Shown in pieces: positions 27,701 through 39,649 of a stretch of 64,000 nt of DNA. Position 1 is the first letter of the stretch; each line of letters starts with the position of its first letter. Location: contig NC_135133.1 in assembly GCF_050908995.1 (NCBI RefSeq), positions 1,654,001-1,718,000 on the forward strand, read 5' to 3'. This DNA is from Andrena cerasifolii (lineage: Eukaryota > Arthropoda > Insecta > Hymenoptera > Andrenidae). The position numbers and the translations under genes are program-made. The notes beneath the pieces are model-generated. The model did no database searches and was not told the DNA's origin. It saw only the letters and a list, made by a program, of their open reading frames with translations.

Positions 27701-28127
27701 AAGTTCTAATACAAGTTACTCCAAAAGGCAACCAGAATTCCAGTGAAATTAAAATTCATACAATTCTCTAGCTACCAGATGGTAAAAAATTAAAAGTTCG
27801 TTTCCTACAACCTTCCACAAAACGCATTCTTCACCACAATAAAAGAATAATCTCCAAGCAAAATGATTCTCCGTTATCAAACCCTGTGTAATTACGTACA
27901 AGAAACACAGCTCCAGATTCGCCTAATTCCCAAAAATTCATTGACGACCAAATCTAATGTATTTCCCAATACTATTTTCAACCAAAAAAACCCCACGCTT
28001 CGTCCCATTTGCCCCAACTCCTTTCCCCTGCTGTCGTCGACGCCTCAGACGTTCGATTACCTCCTCCAATCACCAACAGTGATCAGGCATTCAAGAGACC
28101 TCGATCACGCGACAACAGATTCGTTAA
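24713..28127. other. no gene seen apart from the K2 repeat
   Basis: Intronic; a GC-richer patch lies at 26580-27050. Nothing else was supported. Confidence 0.45.
25670..25866 (+). mobile_element. short K element copy (K2), lacking the H and A insertions
   Basis: The left end TGGTGCAAAAAGGAGGCAGA and the right end with AAAAGTTAATACGTTTGGAC parallel K at 29338-29395 and 30600-30700. It is about 200 bp and represents the uninterrupted form of the inner K sequence. Confidence 0.7.
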
Positions 28128-28730
28128 GGAAACTCCCCGTTTCGCGACCAATCCGAAGGACCATCTTCATCGATCAGGCACCCCCTTATCGCCTCGAAAA
28201 CGATCCCCCCCTCCCTCCCCTCCCCGCAATCGGCAGGGAAACCAGTCCCTCCGAAAACACCCAGGCTCCGCCAAGATCCTTGGCTCCAGTTCCACTGGTA
28301 TCAGTCTCGATTCAGTCAGGCGGATCGAACACCTCCAATCTTCTTTCCTCATAACACTCGTAAAATCAGATATCCGGCCGGAATCCTAATACTAGGAAAT
28401 CCGGGCTTGAATATCCCGACCTCGCCGACGACATCGAATCGTGCCAAGTTTGATTGCAACGGTCCTGTCAAGGGTGGATCGAGCGCGACAGGGATGTTGG
28501 AAGGACCACTGTCGTCGATCGATGATCGAGGTCCAGGAGAAACACGCGAATCTACTGTCCACGAGATGGACGTCGAATTGAATTCCCCTAGGACGCCTCG
28601 AAGATCAAAATCGTTCGGACCATTTTCCTCCGGGGCGGCTATGGACTCGTGGGCTATCTGGGGTCAGGAGAAAGAAAATGACAGGTCCAGTGTCTGGATT
28701 CGAGGGTGCGTGAAATTGAATGCTAATTAA
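28128..28730 (+). CDS. unrecognised 200-codon open stretch, candidate exon inside the large intron
   Basis: The frame is open from just after TAA at 28125-28127 to TAA at 28728-28730. In the first 230 bases all three plus frames are open because the DNA is C-rich, so that part carries little weight. From about 28390 on, only this frame stays open. It reads like a basic, Ser/Pro-rich regulatory segment with LNSPRTPRRSKSFGPF, then AMDSWAIWGQEKEND. The SPRTPRRSKSF stretch recalls SPKTPRKRSFSF in the exon at 41216, but this could be chance. The first ATG is at 28494. Possible splice sites (AG at 28395-28396, GT after 28701) are poor, and the phase does not fit a simple cassette between the two neighbouring receptor exons. 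No function is proposed; it may be non-coding. Confidence 0.2.
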   Translation, partial: GNSPFRDQSEGPSSSIRHPLIASKTIPPSLPSPQSAGKPVPPKTPRLRQDPWLQFHWYQSRFSQADRTPPIFFPHNTRKIRYPAGILILGNPGLNIPTSPTTSNRAKFDCNGPVKGGSSATGMLEGPLSSIDDRGPGETRESTVHEMDVELNSPRTPRRSKSFGPFSSGAAMDSWAIWGQEKENDRSSVWIRGCVKLNAN

Positions 28731-28758
28731 TCTGCGGGAGTGTAGATTGATGCGTTGA

Positions 28759-28790
28759 CACTTTGAGTGGCGCAAGTTTTCGAAAAATGC
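28759..28790 (+). mobile_element. single end of the CACTTTGAGTGGCGC element
   Basis: CACTTTGAGTGGCGCAAG matches the end of the element at 52318. The partner end was not found nearby. Confidence 0.35.
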
Positions 28791-29406
28791 TTTTTTAAGT
28801 CGATCAGGCTTTTCCGAGCGTTCGTCGGGAAGATTCTGTACAAAGCGTAAAAAGCGAGTTCCTTACTTGGTTTTCTCGTGAAAACACGCCGAAATAGTGC
28901 ACAGGGTGTGAATCTCTCAGCGCGAAAACACACCGACACTGCACGAACTGTTGAGAGCTAGTGAAACGAAGGGGTAAGAAGCGTCGAAAGATTACAGCCG
29001 AAGACTTTGTTGCAAAAAGAAGGCAGCTCCATAAGTTGCTGAAATTTAGTTATATGCAAGTAGAGTTGAGTGTATAAAAATCTGGATAAATAGATGCAAG
29101 AAAGAGGCAGTTCTGATAATCCAGTCCCAAGTTATACACGTAAGAATGCTAGTACGAGTACTTGCACTCTATCATTGATTTGGTGAAAGAAAGAAGCATA
29201 TTTGTAAAAAATTTTAAATTTTATAGATTCATGTTTTCTGATGTTTTCATGTACTAATACATAGCTTTATAACATAAGAATGGTTTTTAATATAATTATT
29301 CATCCGTGATAAGGGGATTGGATTTTTATATACAATTTGGTGCACAAAAAGGGGCAGTTCCAAATTTTGTAAATTCACAATGTCATAGAGAAAATATATT
29401 TTGGCT

Positions 29407-29840
29407 TAGTAAAGATCCCGAACCCGAAAATTCAAAAAATTCTGAAACTTTGTGAATATGCAGGGGATTTCTTCCTGATTACAACGCAATTTTTGTTTGC
29501 TGCCCAAATTCACTTGAAGGGGATGAAATTAACCACTGAAAATTCGGCTATTTTCCGATTTTGTGTTATAACTCCCGATCTGTAAGAGATAGAAAAAAAG
29601 TTTCAAGACAAAACTTACTTCTTTTAATTAGATCTATCATTTGGTTAAAAAATTATTTTATATTTCATGACTTATAACACAAAATCGGAAAATAACCAGA
29701 TTTTCAGGGGTCAATTACATCGCCTTAGAGTGAATTTGGGCAGCAAACAAATATTGCGTTGTAATCAGGAGGAAATTCCCTACATATTCACAAAGTTTCA
29801 GATTTTTTTGAATTTTCGGGTTCAGGATTTTGTCTTGTAA
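29407..29840. mobile_element. fold-back element H inside K
   Basis: The arms carry AACCCGAAAATTCAAAAAA, then GCTGCCCAAATTCACT and AATCGGAAAATA in mirror order. The short K copy at 25670 lacks it. The boundaries are approximate. Confidence 0.7.
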
Positions 29841-29876
29841 GTGCCGTGTTAATATGTAGATTTTAAGGGGAGGTTC

Positions 29877-30588
29877 CGGTCTAGAGCCCCAAAAAATAGG
29901 TGACTTTTAGGAATTAATTAAAGGAAAACTACTATGTATAATTTAATGGGACTTTTTGCATTGTATTAAGGATGTCTTATATTATAGAAATATATTTTTT
30001 GTTTTATAATTAATCATTACAGACGGCACTGGGGAGTCGTTAAAGTCAAGGGGTCAAAAAACTGATCCAAATCGTATCCCCCAAAGTTATTATCCGATTC
30101 GACTGAAACTTTTTTTATTTTGAAGAATATACTTCTGGCTAGGGGGGATACCAAAAAAAAATGCAAAAATTACATTTTTTAAGAAAATAACGACACTTGA
30201 AGTTTGAAATCACTTTTCTCCCATATTTTTCGTCCTTTCAACGCCTTTGAAAATTATAAATTTTTAATTTTTGGTATTTTTTTTTAGTTTCCCTCCTAAC
30301 CAGAAGTATATTCTTCAAAGTAAAAAAAAAAAGTTTCAGTCGAATCGGATAATAACTTTTGGAATTACAGGTCCCACCGTTTTGAGAACACTGTTTCGAG
30401 AAAAGGCGTTTAAAGTTTTACGTGGGCGCCGAGTGGCCGGTTGTTGCCCATGCATTTGCCGCTACTCAAATGCCTATAACTTCGGGAATTTTACGAATAT
30501 CATCAAATCCTTTTAAACACGCATTCCTAAAATGTTGAACATTCGAAAAATGAAATAAAAAAATGGACTTTTAAACCGGAACCTCCCC
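29877..30588. mobile_element. family A element, copy A3 (712 bp)
   Basis: The ends are GGGGAGGTTCCGGTCTAGAG and its approximate complement, flanked by TTAA at 29873-29876 and 30589-30592. It is closely similar to A1 and A2 throughout. The K2 copy shows the empty site. Confidence 0.9.
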
Positions 30589-30704
30589 TTAAGTGGGTAA
30601 AATACTTTCAACATACGCCTAAAAATATTTTGTTGCCACTGTTTTTATTAGCTTTCTAAAAGTTAATACATGTGGAGCTGCCCCCTTCTTGCTGCGAAGT
30701 CTTC

Positions 30705-32388
30705 AATTTGTGGTAAGCATGAACTAATGCAGCACAAGTGCACATATAAGTCTGTGACCTAGTGTGTTGAGTGTGTAAACGAGGCAGTAATTACTCGAAT
30801 CCCTGGCTGTGTCTGTTAATCGAATGATAAAAGTACGAAAAATTTCTTATCGTACGACATCGCGCTCGATGGCCTCAAACTACCCGCAAGGAAGGATGCC
30901 TTTCTTAACTTTATGCTAACTCGCTGAGACGAAGATCGTGTCAGTGAAAACGACCCTTGGTCTGGATGGGATCACTCCCTCGTACTTTCTCGGGGGAGAA
31001 AGCCTCGTGGGAACTAGAACTTTCCTCCCCCTAACGCATCAGCGATAATGATACACAGTAGATCAAATGTTGCTGTACAATGAGGGACAGCCACGACTCC
31101 TCTCATCAAGATAAAGAAGGTTTCTAGTGTTTTGAAAAGGAAAAGTAATTTCACTCCTGGACGGGGTCAATTTTAACCCCCCGTTAGAATTTTGCTTATA
31201 CAGTTTTTTTATAGTGAACTTTGAAGTTGTCGTAGGTTGAAATTCTTATTTTTTAAAGCAGAGAGGCTAACAAGTACTTATATAGTAAAATCAGTATTAG
31301 GGCTAGCAGAGATATAGTGATTACTGTGAAATTGTTTTTCATCGCCTACTATAGGGTTGAAGTTATTTGGTCATATTGCTACGTAATTCAGGAGCTTGAA
31401 GTATCTAAAAAGAAATGCTAAATAAGTCCTCAAATTTTTTATTTGTCTGCAGGATACTCAAGTGTCCCACCCACTGTGCCTCCGCTGCTTTTACATTAAT
31501 ATATTCCTACAAGTCACTTCAGCAGGGTGAACCCTTCGCAGATCAACTACGCCGCTCAGACACCCCAAAGATTAAATTAAAAGAATTGGTGACTCGTCGA
31601 ATTAAATATTACATCATTGATTTTGACATCACTGCCTATATTAGATTCTTTCTTACCCGACAGTTGTGAGCTTAGTAAGTGCAGCATTGAGGAAAAGATT
31701 TCTGCCCAATTTACGAGCAAATAAATTCGAGCGTAGAGTTAAAACCTAAATTTGACGGTAGCATCGAGAGGTGAAGTGAGCGATCAACCTAGGCATCCAT
31801 CCTGCTGTCTTGCTCGTGATCCAACACCCTCGGCGGATTATCCAATAACAGTTCCTGTCCGCTCGAGGGTTACGTGCCACTGGTAACGAAGGCAATTAAA
31901 AACGCGACCGCAGGGTCAAGGAATGGGGCGCAGAAACGTCAAAGAATCCTCTTCATCGCGTTAATTGAATCATTGTTTCGAAGACGAAGAGAAGGGGAGG
32001 CGGGGAAGGAGGTCGAGGAGCAAGAAAGCTCCCCAGAAATGGGGGAAAAAGCCGCGGCCCGTTTTCAGGACAATTAGGAAGCTCGGCGAAGTTCTTCGAA
32101 AGTGAGGGGCCGACTTCAAAGAGCGTCAAAGTGACGGGGCATCCCGAGCAAAGGCGCAACGAATCCTTTGTGGGAACGCGTTCAGGCCGGCCGGTTAAGT
32201 GCATTCCTTTATTAGAGAGTTTCAGGTAGGGAAGAGCAGTTTACTTAAGTGCGGACACCAGACAAGTGCAGCCCCGTTTTGCACTTTGAATGCCAGCAGC
32301 TAAGTGCAATCCACTCTCGGGGCCACGCAACCGCGACATATACAGGGTGTTTCGCCTAACTCGACCACCGAAAATATACTTTTAGGGA
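30705..32388. other. no gene seen
   Basis: Contains GGGGTCAATTTTAACCCC at 31159, the kind of palindrome seen in small MITEs, and a GC-rich patch at 31790-32200. Confidence 0.45.
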
Positions 32389-33280
32389 TGTGTTTATTGA
32401 ATCACTTGAGTATTGAACGCATTGCCATTTACTTACGTGCGAGTTAAGGGGTTATGCCTAGTCAGGCGGTCGAAAAGAGGCGAATATTTGTGAATTTTTT
32501 TTTTGAAGAAGCGAAAGCGTATATTTTTACAGAACTTTTTGCGCTTAAAAGAACAACAATTAGAGAATATTTGGTAATTTTTTCGTAGAAAAATATTTAC
32601 GTTTATAACAAAATAACAGGCGACATCCAAGAAGCATTTTTAAAAATTTGCTTTCGCGGTGAGCACTGCCATTCGGAACCAGATTATTTAAAATAAAAAA
32701 ACAAAAGAGATTTCGTTAGTATATTAATGTATCCTCAGGTTGACGGAGAGAATTTTCCTAAATATTAAGTTAAAACAAAATGGCGGCTATTTAAAGTTGA
32801 AATCCTGATTTTTTCCTGCAAAAATTACGCGAAAAAATCAGGATTTCAACTTTAAATAGCCGCCATTTTGTTTTAACTTAATATTTAGGAAAATTCTCTC
32901 CGTCAACCTGAGGATACATTAATATACTAACGAAATCTTTTTTGTTTTTTTATTTTAAATAATCTAGTTCCAAATGGCAGTGCTCACCGCGAAAGCAAAT
33001 TTTTAAAAATGCTTCTTGGATGTCGCCTGTTATTTTGTTATAAACGTAAATATTTTTCTACGAAAAAATTACCAAATGTTCTTTAAATGTTGCTCTTTTA
33101 AGCGCAAACAGGTCTGTAAAAATATACGCTTTCGCTTCTTCAAAAAAAATTCACAAATATACGCCTCTTTTCGACCGCCTGACTAGGCATAACCCCTTAA
33201 TCGAGGAACATATGTTCACTGGATGGGGTGGACTATGCGTGACATGCAAATCTGACGAGATACGCTTGAATTTACGTACA
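32389..33280. repeat. dispersed repeat R, copy 1, split by B1
   Basis: The left part (32389-32443) has TTGAATCACTTGAGTATTGA; the right part (33201-33280) has ATATGTTCACTGGATGGGG. Copies at 33931-34084 and 34106-34195 carry the same order of motifs. Just upstream, ACAGGGTGTTTCGCC at 32343 resembles a motif often seen in insect repeats. Confidence 0.6.
32448..33196. mobile_element. family B fold-back element, copy B1 (749 bp)
   Basis: The ends are GGGGTTATGCCTAGTCAGGC and its complement, flanked by TTAA at 32444-32447 and 33197-33200. The arms are nearly perfect inverted repeats of about 360 bp. CAAAATGGCGG at 32776 and its complement at about 32860 face each other near the loop. Confidence 0.92.
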
Positions 33281-33930
33281 GGATGTTGCAAGGATCCATG
33301 AAACACTGTCACTCTCTTACGATGGCTCATGATCGCAGGAGCCCACCGATTAATTTATAAGAGATATGAAGGTGTTGGGATTTAAATAAATGAGAGTATG
33401 CGCCGCACTTGAGCAATAACAGTTATCGCATATTCTTAAGATAAAATAACAATTAACTCGTCGCTTTAAATATGTTAGAGCTCTCAATGTACGAGCTGTG
33501 TTGTACTGGCTTAGATGAGCTCTCTTTGGAGGAATGTTCAGTTGAGAGATGGAGTCTGATTCAGGGGTGCGATTTTTAGAGAGAGGTGGTAGGAAATATT
33601 CTTTATTGGTAGAGGCGTGTTCGGCAGCGGGCGTTTGAAGATTGTAGGAAAGGAATAGTTCAGATTGATGACCAGGTGAACGGGTTGGTGCGAGGCCATC
33701 AGTCAATGGTCCTTGCCCTCTGGAAATCTTGGCCCTGTTCAGGTGAATAGCCTTGGTTTCGTAATTTTACAACAGTTCCAGGTTTATAGAGGACTGGCAG
33801 ACCAATGGTTTGCCAAATGAGATGTATGTACGAAACACAGGACACCCTTATGGTTCCCTGAGTTATATGAGGAGACTTTTTCTACTCAACAATTTCTATA
33901 GAAATAGGAAGATAAACGATAGCTGCAGAA

Positions 33931-34195
33931 CTGGAAACATTCGTTATATCACTTGAATACTTAACATGCTATCTCTTACGTGTTATTCAATTCAGAGATA
34001 TGTGTTCACTAGTGATGGGGATGGAATAGGTAGATCGTAAGTGGAATCGAAATCTGATGAGACATGCTCGAACTCTGTAGGACTAGAGAAACAATATTTA
34101 TACTACTGGAACAATAATACTTATTGCATCACTCAAATATTTAACACATTAGTACCTCTACCTCACTTGATATCAGCACTGAGGATATATTATGC
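33931..34195 (+). repeat. dispersed repeat R, copies 2 and 3
   Basis: Two adjacent diverged copies begin CTGGAAACATTCGTT (33931) and CTGGAACAATAATACTTA (34106). Both share the ATCACTTGAATA-type core with copy 1. Confidence 0.55.
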
Positions 34196-35171
34196 CGATT
34201 TTGTCGATTAGGTACCTATTCAGTTCTCGATATCTTGGGCAAAATAGGTTGGATATCGTTCACTTTATCAATCGTGTAACTATAAAAATTGCGCACACAA
34301 TTGTGGTTGCTGGAATACAATTTTTCCAGCACTGTGTACGCGAAAAGAATTATTTGAACGCGATATTTATTTATTATATTTTTTAAATCTGAAGGTGACA
34401 GATTTTCGTAATGGAACTGCGTGTGATTCTTCGAAACATTCTACCTTAAACTGCTTTAATTGAAAAATATTTGGAAGGAATTTGTAAAGAATTCTTCCCC
34501 GTTATTGCCTTGTATCTGCCTAAATTACAGAGTAACTGTAAAGGGGAGACTGAAATTCATTGTACAGAATACAAGCAGGCATCGGTTGCCATACCTACCT
34601 ACCTACCTCTGAGAAAGTTATTTCATAAAGCTTCACGGGTCGAAGCACTGTGCAACACCATCGATAAGAAATTCTTCGTCGAGTTCGCGGCTTTTAATGC
34701 CTTCAGGAAGTTCATTATTGAAGAAATTCTTGAAATAGTCTACCGTGTTGCTGAAACAGGAAAGCTTTCGAGCCATTCGCATTGCAGAGATGGGGGGATC
34801 AAGAACGAATGCGCCATTAATGCAGAGTATGCAATCTCTAATTGAACGTCCACGCTTTAGGAAACAAGTCTAAATTACATCAAGACTCCAAGAAACTAGA
34901 CACTTGCCATTTCGGATTATTTAAGCTCGAAATAAGCAGAAACTTTTCTCAAATTATAATTTTACAAGTGCTAATATAGCAACTTTGTTGTTGCATTCTA
35001 TTATTGGAAAATTCAGTGGTGAACATTTATTCATAATTGCAGCGGTCATTTCTATGTTACACTATTTAAAACAGCTTACAACTTAAACGTAACTTGTCTA
35101 TTTTGCTGTTTCAAGAAGAAGCAACAGACGACGTTCGATCACAGAGTGTCTAACCAGTTACCTCATCTAGC
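34196..35171. other. no gene seen
   Basis: A 124-codon frame opening with TTG (34471-34845) shows no recognisable family and no splice context. Confidence 0.45.
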
Positions 35172-35175
35172 TTAA

Positions 35176-35912
35176 GGGGTTAACCCTAGTCAGGCGGCCG
35201 AAAAGAGGCGAATGCTTGTGATTTTTTTTTGAAGAAGCAGAAGCATATATTGTTACAAAACTTTTTGCGTTTAAAAGAGCAACATTTAAAGACCACTTGG
35301 TAATTTTTTCGTAGAAAAATATTTACGTTTATAATAAAATAACAAGCGACATCCAAGAAGCATTTTTAAAAATTTGCTTTCGCGGTGAGTACTGCCATTC
35401 GGAACCAGATTATCTAAAATTAAAAAACAAAAAAGGTTTCGCTAGTATATTAATGTCACCTCTGATTAACGGAGGGAATTTCCGAAATATTTATTTAAAA
35501 CAAAATGGCGGCTATTTACAGTTGAAATCCTAATTTTTTCGCGTGATCTTTGCACGAAAAAATCAGGATTGCAACTTTAAATAGCCGGCACATTGTTTTA
35601 AATTAATATTTCAGAAAATTCTCTCCGTCAACCTGAGGATACATTAATATACTAACGAAATTTTTTTGTTTTTTGATTTTAGAATAATTAGGTTCCGATT
35701 GGCAGTGCTCACCGCAAAAGCAAACGTTTAAAAATGCTTCTTGGATGTCGCTTGTTAATTTATTATAAACGTAAATATTTTTCTACGAAAAAATTATTGA
35801 ATGTTCTCTAAATGTTGCTCTTTTAAGTGCAAAAAGTTCTGTAAGAATATATGCTTCCGCTTCTTAAAAAAAAAATCACAAACATTCGCCGCTTTTCGGC
35901 CGCTTGACTAGG
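35176..35912. mobile_element. family B fold-back element, copy B2, right end interrupted
   Basis: The left end GGGGTTAACCCTAGTCAGGC follows TTAA at 35172-35175. The right arm is intact up to GACTAGG at 35912, where element X intervenes; a degraded remainder (CATACAACTCCGTAA) lies at 36296-36310. Confidence 0.85.
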
Positions 35913-35913
35913 T

Positions 35914-36297
35914 AGGGGAGACCGCAGCTAGTTGATACGTTTTTCAGTTTCCAATTTTTTTTCATTATTTATTTGAATTAGTTATTTAATAACAAATATG
36001 CCACAATATACTTTGGTCCTTCCTCTTTAATATATAGTAAGCGGAAACTTGAGAAAATGCATACAAAATGAATGAAAAAATGTTATTTGGACGATCAATT
36101 TGGATGTATCAAAACTATTTAATTTTTCTCTGCATAGACGAAACAGTTAAATAACGATTGTTAATGCCAATGTACACACACGTACGCTGAATCGTAGGAA
36201 AGAATTGAACAACAATCTTCACATATCTTTCTCAAATGGAGCTGCATATATACAGTGTTGAGATAACTCGTCTGTATCAACTGGTCCCGGTCTCCCA
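35914..36297. mobile_element. element X, about 384 bp, inserted in the right end of B2
   Basis: The left end AGGGGAGACCGCAGCTAGTT and the right end CTGGTCCCGGTCTCCCAT are inverted relative to each other and continue with GTTGATAC / GTATCAAC. It has no coding content. The target duplication is unresolved (possibly TA). Confidence 0.65.
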
Positions 36298-36310
36298 TAC
36301 AACTCCGTAA

Positions 36311-36972
36311 GGGGACTAGGCAGTCGAAAAATCGATTTTTTATTGCATTTTCCGAAAGTACTATCTTTTCTGAATAAAATGCCGCTTGGCTTACAGTAAA
36401 ATTCGCTAAATTGTAGATTTGGCAGTTAAAAATGTCAAGCGGCAACCTATAGCGTCGCCTTTGCCCAGAAACTTTAAACGCGTTTTTCTCGAATATTTTT
36501 TTCGCTTCATTTTTTCCTCGGGGCAAACCTCTTATAGGGTCCGTAAAAATTTGAGATTTTCATAAAAAAATTAAGAAGTCACCGGATTTTTGTAGCGCAC
36601 AAACAATGATGGTCTGGGTTAAAAAAATTCGGTGACTTCTTAATTTTTTATGAAAATCTCGTATTTTTACGGACCCTATAACAGGTTTGCCCCGAAATGG
36701 CACACGTTTTACAAATCCTGTAATTTTTTCCAACTCGATCTGAACCTCAATTCGTTCGCAGTCAGGAAAAATTGAAGAGTAACAAATATTCGAGGAAAAC
36801 GCGTTTAAAGTTTCTGGGTAAAGGCGACGCTATAAGTTGCCGCTTGACGTTTTTAGCTGCCAAATCTACAATTTTGCGAATTTTACTATAAACCAAGCGG
36901 CATTTTATTCAGAAAGGACAGTACTTTCGGAAAATGCAATAAAAAAATCGATTTTTCGACTGTCTAGTCCCC
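36311..36972. mobile_element. family C fold-back element, copy C1 (662 bp)
   Basis: The ends are GGGGACTAGGCAGTCGAAAA and its complement, with TTAA at 36973-36976 and a mutated GTAA at 36307-36310. Long arms meet near 36600. The 121-residue minus-strand frame inside it is repeat by-product. Confidence 0.88.
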
Positions 36973-36976
36973 TTAA

Positions 36977-38735
36977 CACACCCTAATATTACCTAACATC
37001 AGTCATTTCCAACTCGTCACTTAAAAAATCAAAATTCACCAAATTCGTATAAAACTTTTCCTCCAATATGCTACCCCAGATTCAGCGCGCTACTAAAAGT
37101 ACCTGCTAACGAGACATATCGACTAAATACACTGGGAAATGTGAATTCCTCAATTCCTCCTGGAAAATCTACATTTCAATACCAAAAAAATCTCCGCCCG
37201 TAGATCGAAAATAAATAAAACTAGGAAACCATTGATGCACGCGACGCGAACACAGGGGAAAGAGTGCTCCTCTGCGTCAGTAGGGCCTACATTTCAGCCT
37301 CGATGGCCCGATCTGTACGAATAGGGGAGCACAGCGAATACTTTTGAAATTGAAACTGGAGCCGCGTCGAATAGGAAATTGTTAACGGTGGCAATTGTCG
37401 CGGCGGGAGGGCCGTTGACCATAGTCTTCCTGTTCGAACGATTGAAGATACTTCGAGTGCTTCCCGGGAAAATCAAAAACGCGGCAGGCTCGCATCGTCG
37501 ACGCGACACTCCACATCGTGTTTCCGTTCCGTTGTCGGTGGATGGATACGGTTTCAACGACAGGCAATCGTTCGTATCGTCCTCGCTCGTTGACGCTCCA
37601 ACGGGTAGACCTTAACATTCCAGAGCGAGCTTTGAAAAGAGCCTTTGGGTTGCCGCGTGAAATTATGCGGGAGGAAGTGGAAGATTTTCTTTCGTCGAAT
37701 GTTTCGTGCTATTATACAATTTGGGCGATTTAAAAAAATGCTCTGTTCTTGGCGCAAGAGAGTGTTATTCATTTTTAGCGTTTGGATTAAACAAACAATC
37801 TACGCGGAGTTAAAATCATTTTCTATTCCATGTTTTCAGTATTTTCTACTGTACAGTATTTTCATTTTCGTTTTTATTATTCCTCCACTAAATTGTTTAG
37901 AAATTAAGCTAAAAATAAATAACGGCTGTAAGAACGAGGGAATTATAATACAAATGACGTATTTCTGATTGTCCTAAATTTAAGGACATATGCAAATGAC
38001 GGATGTTACATGAATCGCAACTAGGAAACTGTAATCGCCACCTTACTCTCGCCACTAGGACGCCAGTCGTGGGCAGAAAAGCGGAATAATGGCCCCGGTG
38101 ATCTCCAATAATGGATAGAACCCGTCGAAAATGGCGGCCGCGTTTCATACCTGTCCGATTTATTAGCAACGACCCCAGTGTCCATTGACCTTTCTCCTCG
38201 ACCAGCAGGGAGAACGCCAGACTCGTGCATTTTTTTTTCGATCCCGCGATCCATTACGTTCCACGTGACCGGGGGGGAAAAGCAAAAGGTGCGACGAGAC
38301 ACCGGGATAATCTAGAAATGCACTCCCTTTCGAGAACCTGTCCATAGATTAATACGCGTCGCTGCCTCAGCAGCCGATAAACTATTATGAATTGTCCTCC
38401 CTTGGCAACTAGCGCAGCTGCATTAGCTCGTTTCCAACCACTTTCAGCCCTAATTCGCTGTACAATTTCGCGTGCTGCGTGATTCCTCGCCATTAGGGGA
38501 AAGAAAGTTAGGTTTTTAGTCTTTGGCTAGAAGAAAGTAAGGCTAGAGGATTGAGATAGGGGATGTGGTTCTAGTGTGTGTTTCTTATGGGCAAGTGGAC
38601 TCTGGCTAATGCTTATAGTAATGGGTACAGCTAATACTGGTGTCTGGTTTTCAAGTGCGAGTTCAATTGTCGAATATGAAATTATATTTAAGGGTATACG
38701 TATTCAGTTTCTTGACTTCCTTTTTTTTCCATTAC
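36977..38735. other. no gene seen
   Basis: GC-rich patches at 37250-37720 and 38020-38500 have mutually overlapping frames on both strands, a sign of composition rather than coding. A further ATGGCGGCCGCG lies at 38111. Confidence 0.45.
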
Positions 38736-38737
38736 TA

Positions 38738-38956
38738 GGGTGGATGCACCATTTGTGGCTACTTTAAGATATTGTACCAGTTTTGGCCACTTGTTAAAAA
38801 ATATAATATTTTTAAATGGAAGCAATAAATGCAACCCTATATTTCTGGTGGTATACTAAACAAAATATTTATGGTGTAAGATTCTCCACATATTAATGAT
38901 CCGCGAGCAATTTAAAAATGAGATAAGCACATGGCCAAAAACAGTGCATCTACCCC
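38738..38956. mobile_element. MITE, 219 bp, TA-flanked
   Basis: The left GGGTGGATGCACCATTTGTG is matched by the complement of CAGTGCATCTACCCC on the right. TA flanks at 38736-38737 and 38957-38958. Confidence 0.65.
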
Positions 38957-39649
38957 TATTGGGTATTTTATGTGTTATTTTATGTAATAAGTATTTGTAA
39001 CAGAAATTAATAATGATAAGGATTGGTTGACTGGTCTCCTTTTTCTAATGGGTGCCTATCGTCACTACCTTCATCCAATAATCTTGCTTCTTGCAGGGAA
39101 ATTAATGTATTGGAAGTTTGTTCGATGCTGCTGTTATATTCGGAAAATTTATAACAGTCAGAGGAGTGCTGTGTTAAACAGTACTATCTTCCCAGAAAAT
39201 CTATAATTTCTCCCTTAACTCGCTGTGCACAGTGCCAGTCTGATATCCCTCCCAATATACACCAGAAAATCTATTAACGAAGTCTCAAGAATGTTCTTAA
39301 ATGAAAAGAACAAACAGAAGAAGAAGAAAAATAACTACGCAAACTCCCTTCACTTGTTAACGAGTGGAGAAGAGTTAACTCGTCATTGGAGAATTTGTTG
39401 GGTAAGATAAGTTGGTTCCTGGTGGTAGCTAAAAATTTCCGCTAGTATAAAAGCAGTAAATACTATTAAAGTTGATATTATTGGGTTAAACGGAAAGTTG
39501 TACCGTTATAACGTCCTATTACATAATTCCTTAGTAATTCCAGTATTCTTTTTTCATTCATAAAGTAATTCAGCGTCCCATTACGTGTTATGTTTATAAT
39601 TATATTTTAAGTGTTGCATTTAGTTCTTTGTTCTAAAATTCGTCCAAAT

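Larger units (their letters stand above)
29000..30704. mobile_element. composite element K carrying H and A3
   Basis: The 32-bp inverted ends begin GAAGACTTTGTTGCAAAAAG on the left and GAAGACTTCGCAGCAAGAAG on the right (minus strand). Further variants of the end motif lie at 29093 and 29338. It contains fold-back H and TTAA element A3 as later insertions. Confidence 0.75.

Noticed and set aside
31156..31375. GGGGTCAATTTTAACCCC with a loose mirror near 31355
   Set aside because: The mirror is too weak to define an element.
36161..36526. 121-codon minus-strand frame
   Set aside because: It lies across elements X and C1 and is repeat sequence.
37294..37733. Several overlapping frames on both strands
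   Set aside because: Four or more open frames at once indicate GC-rich composition; none is recognisable.
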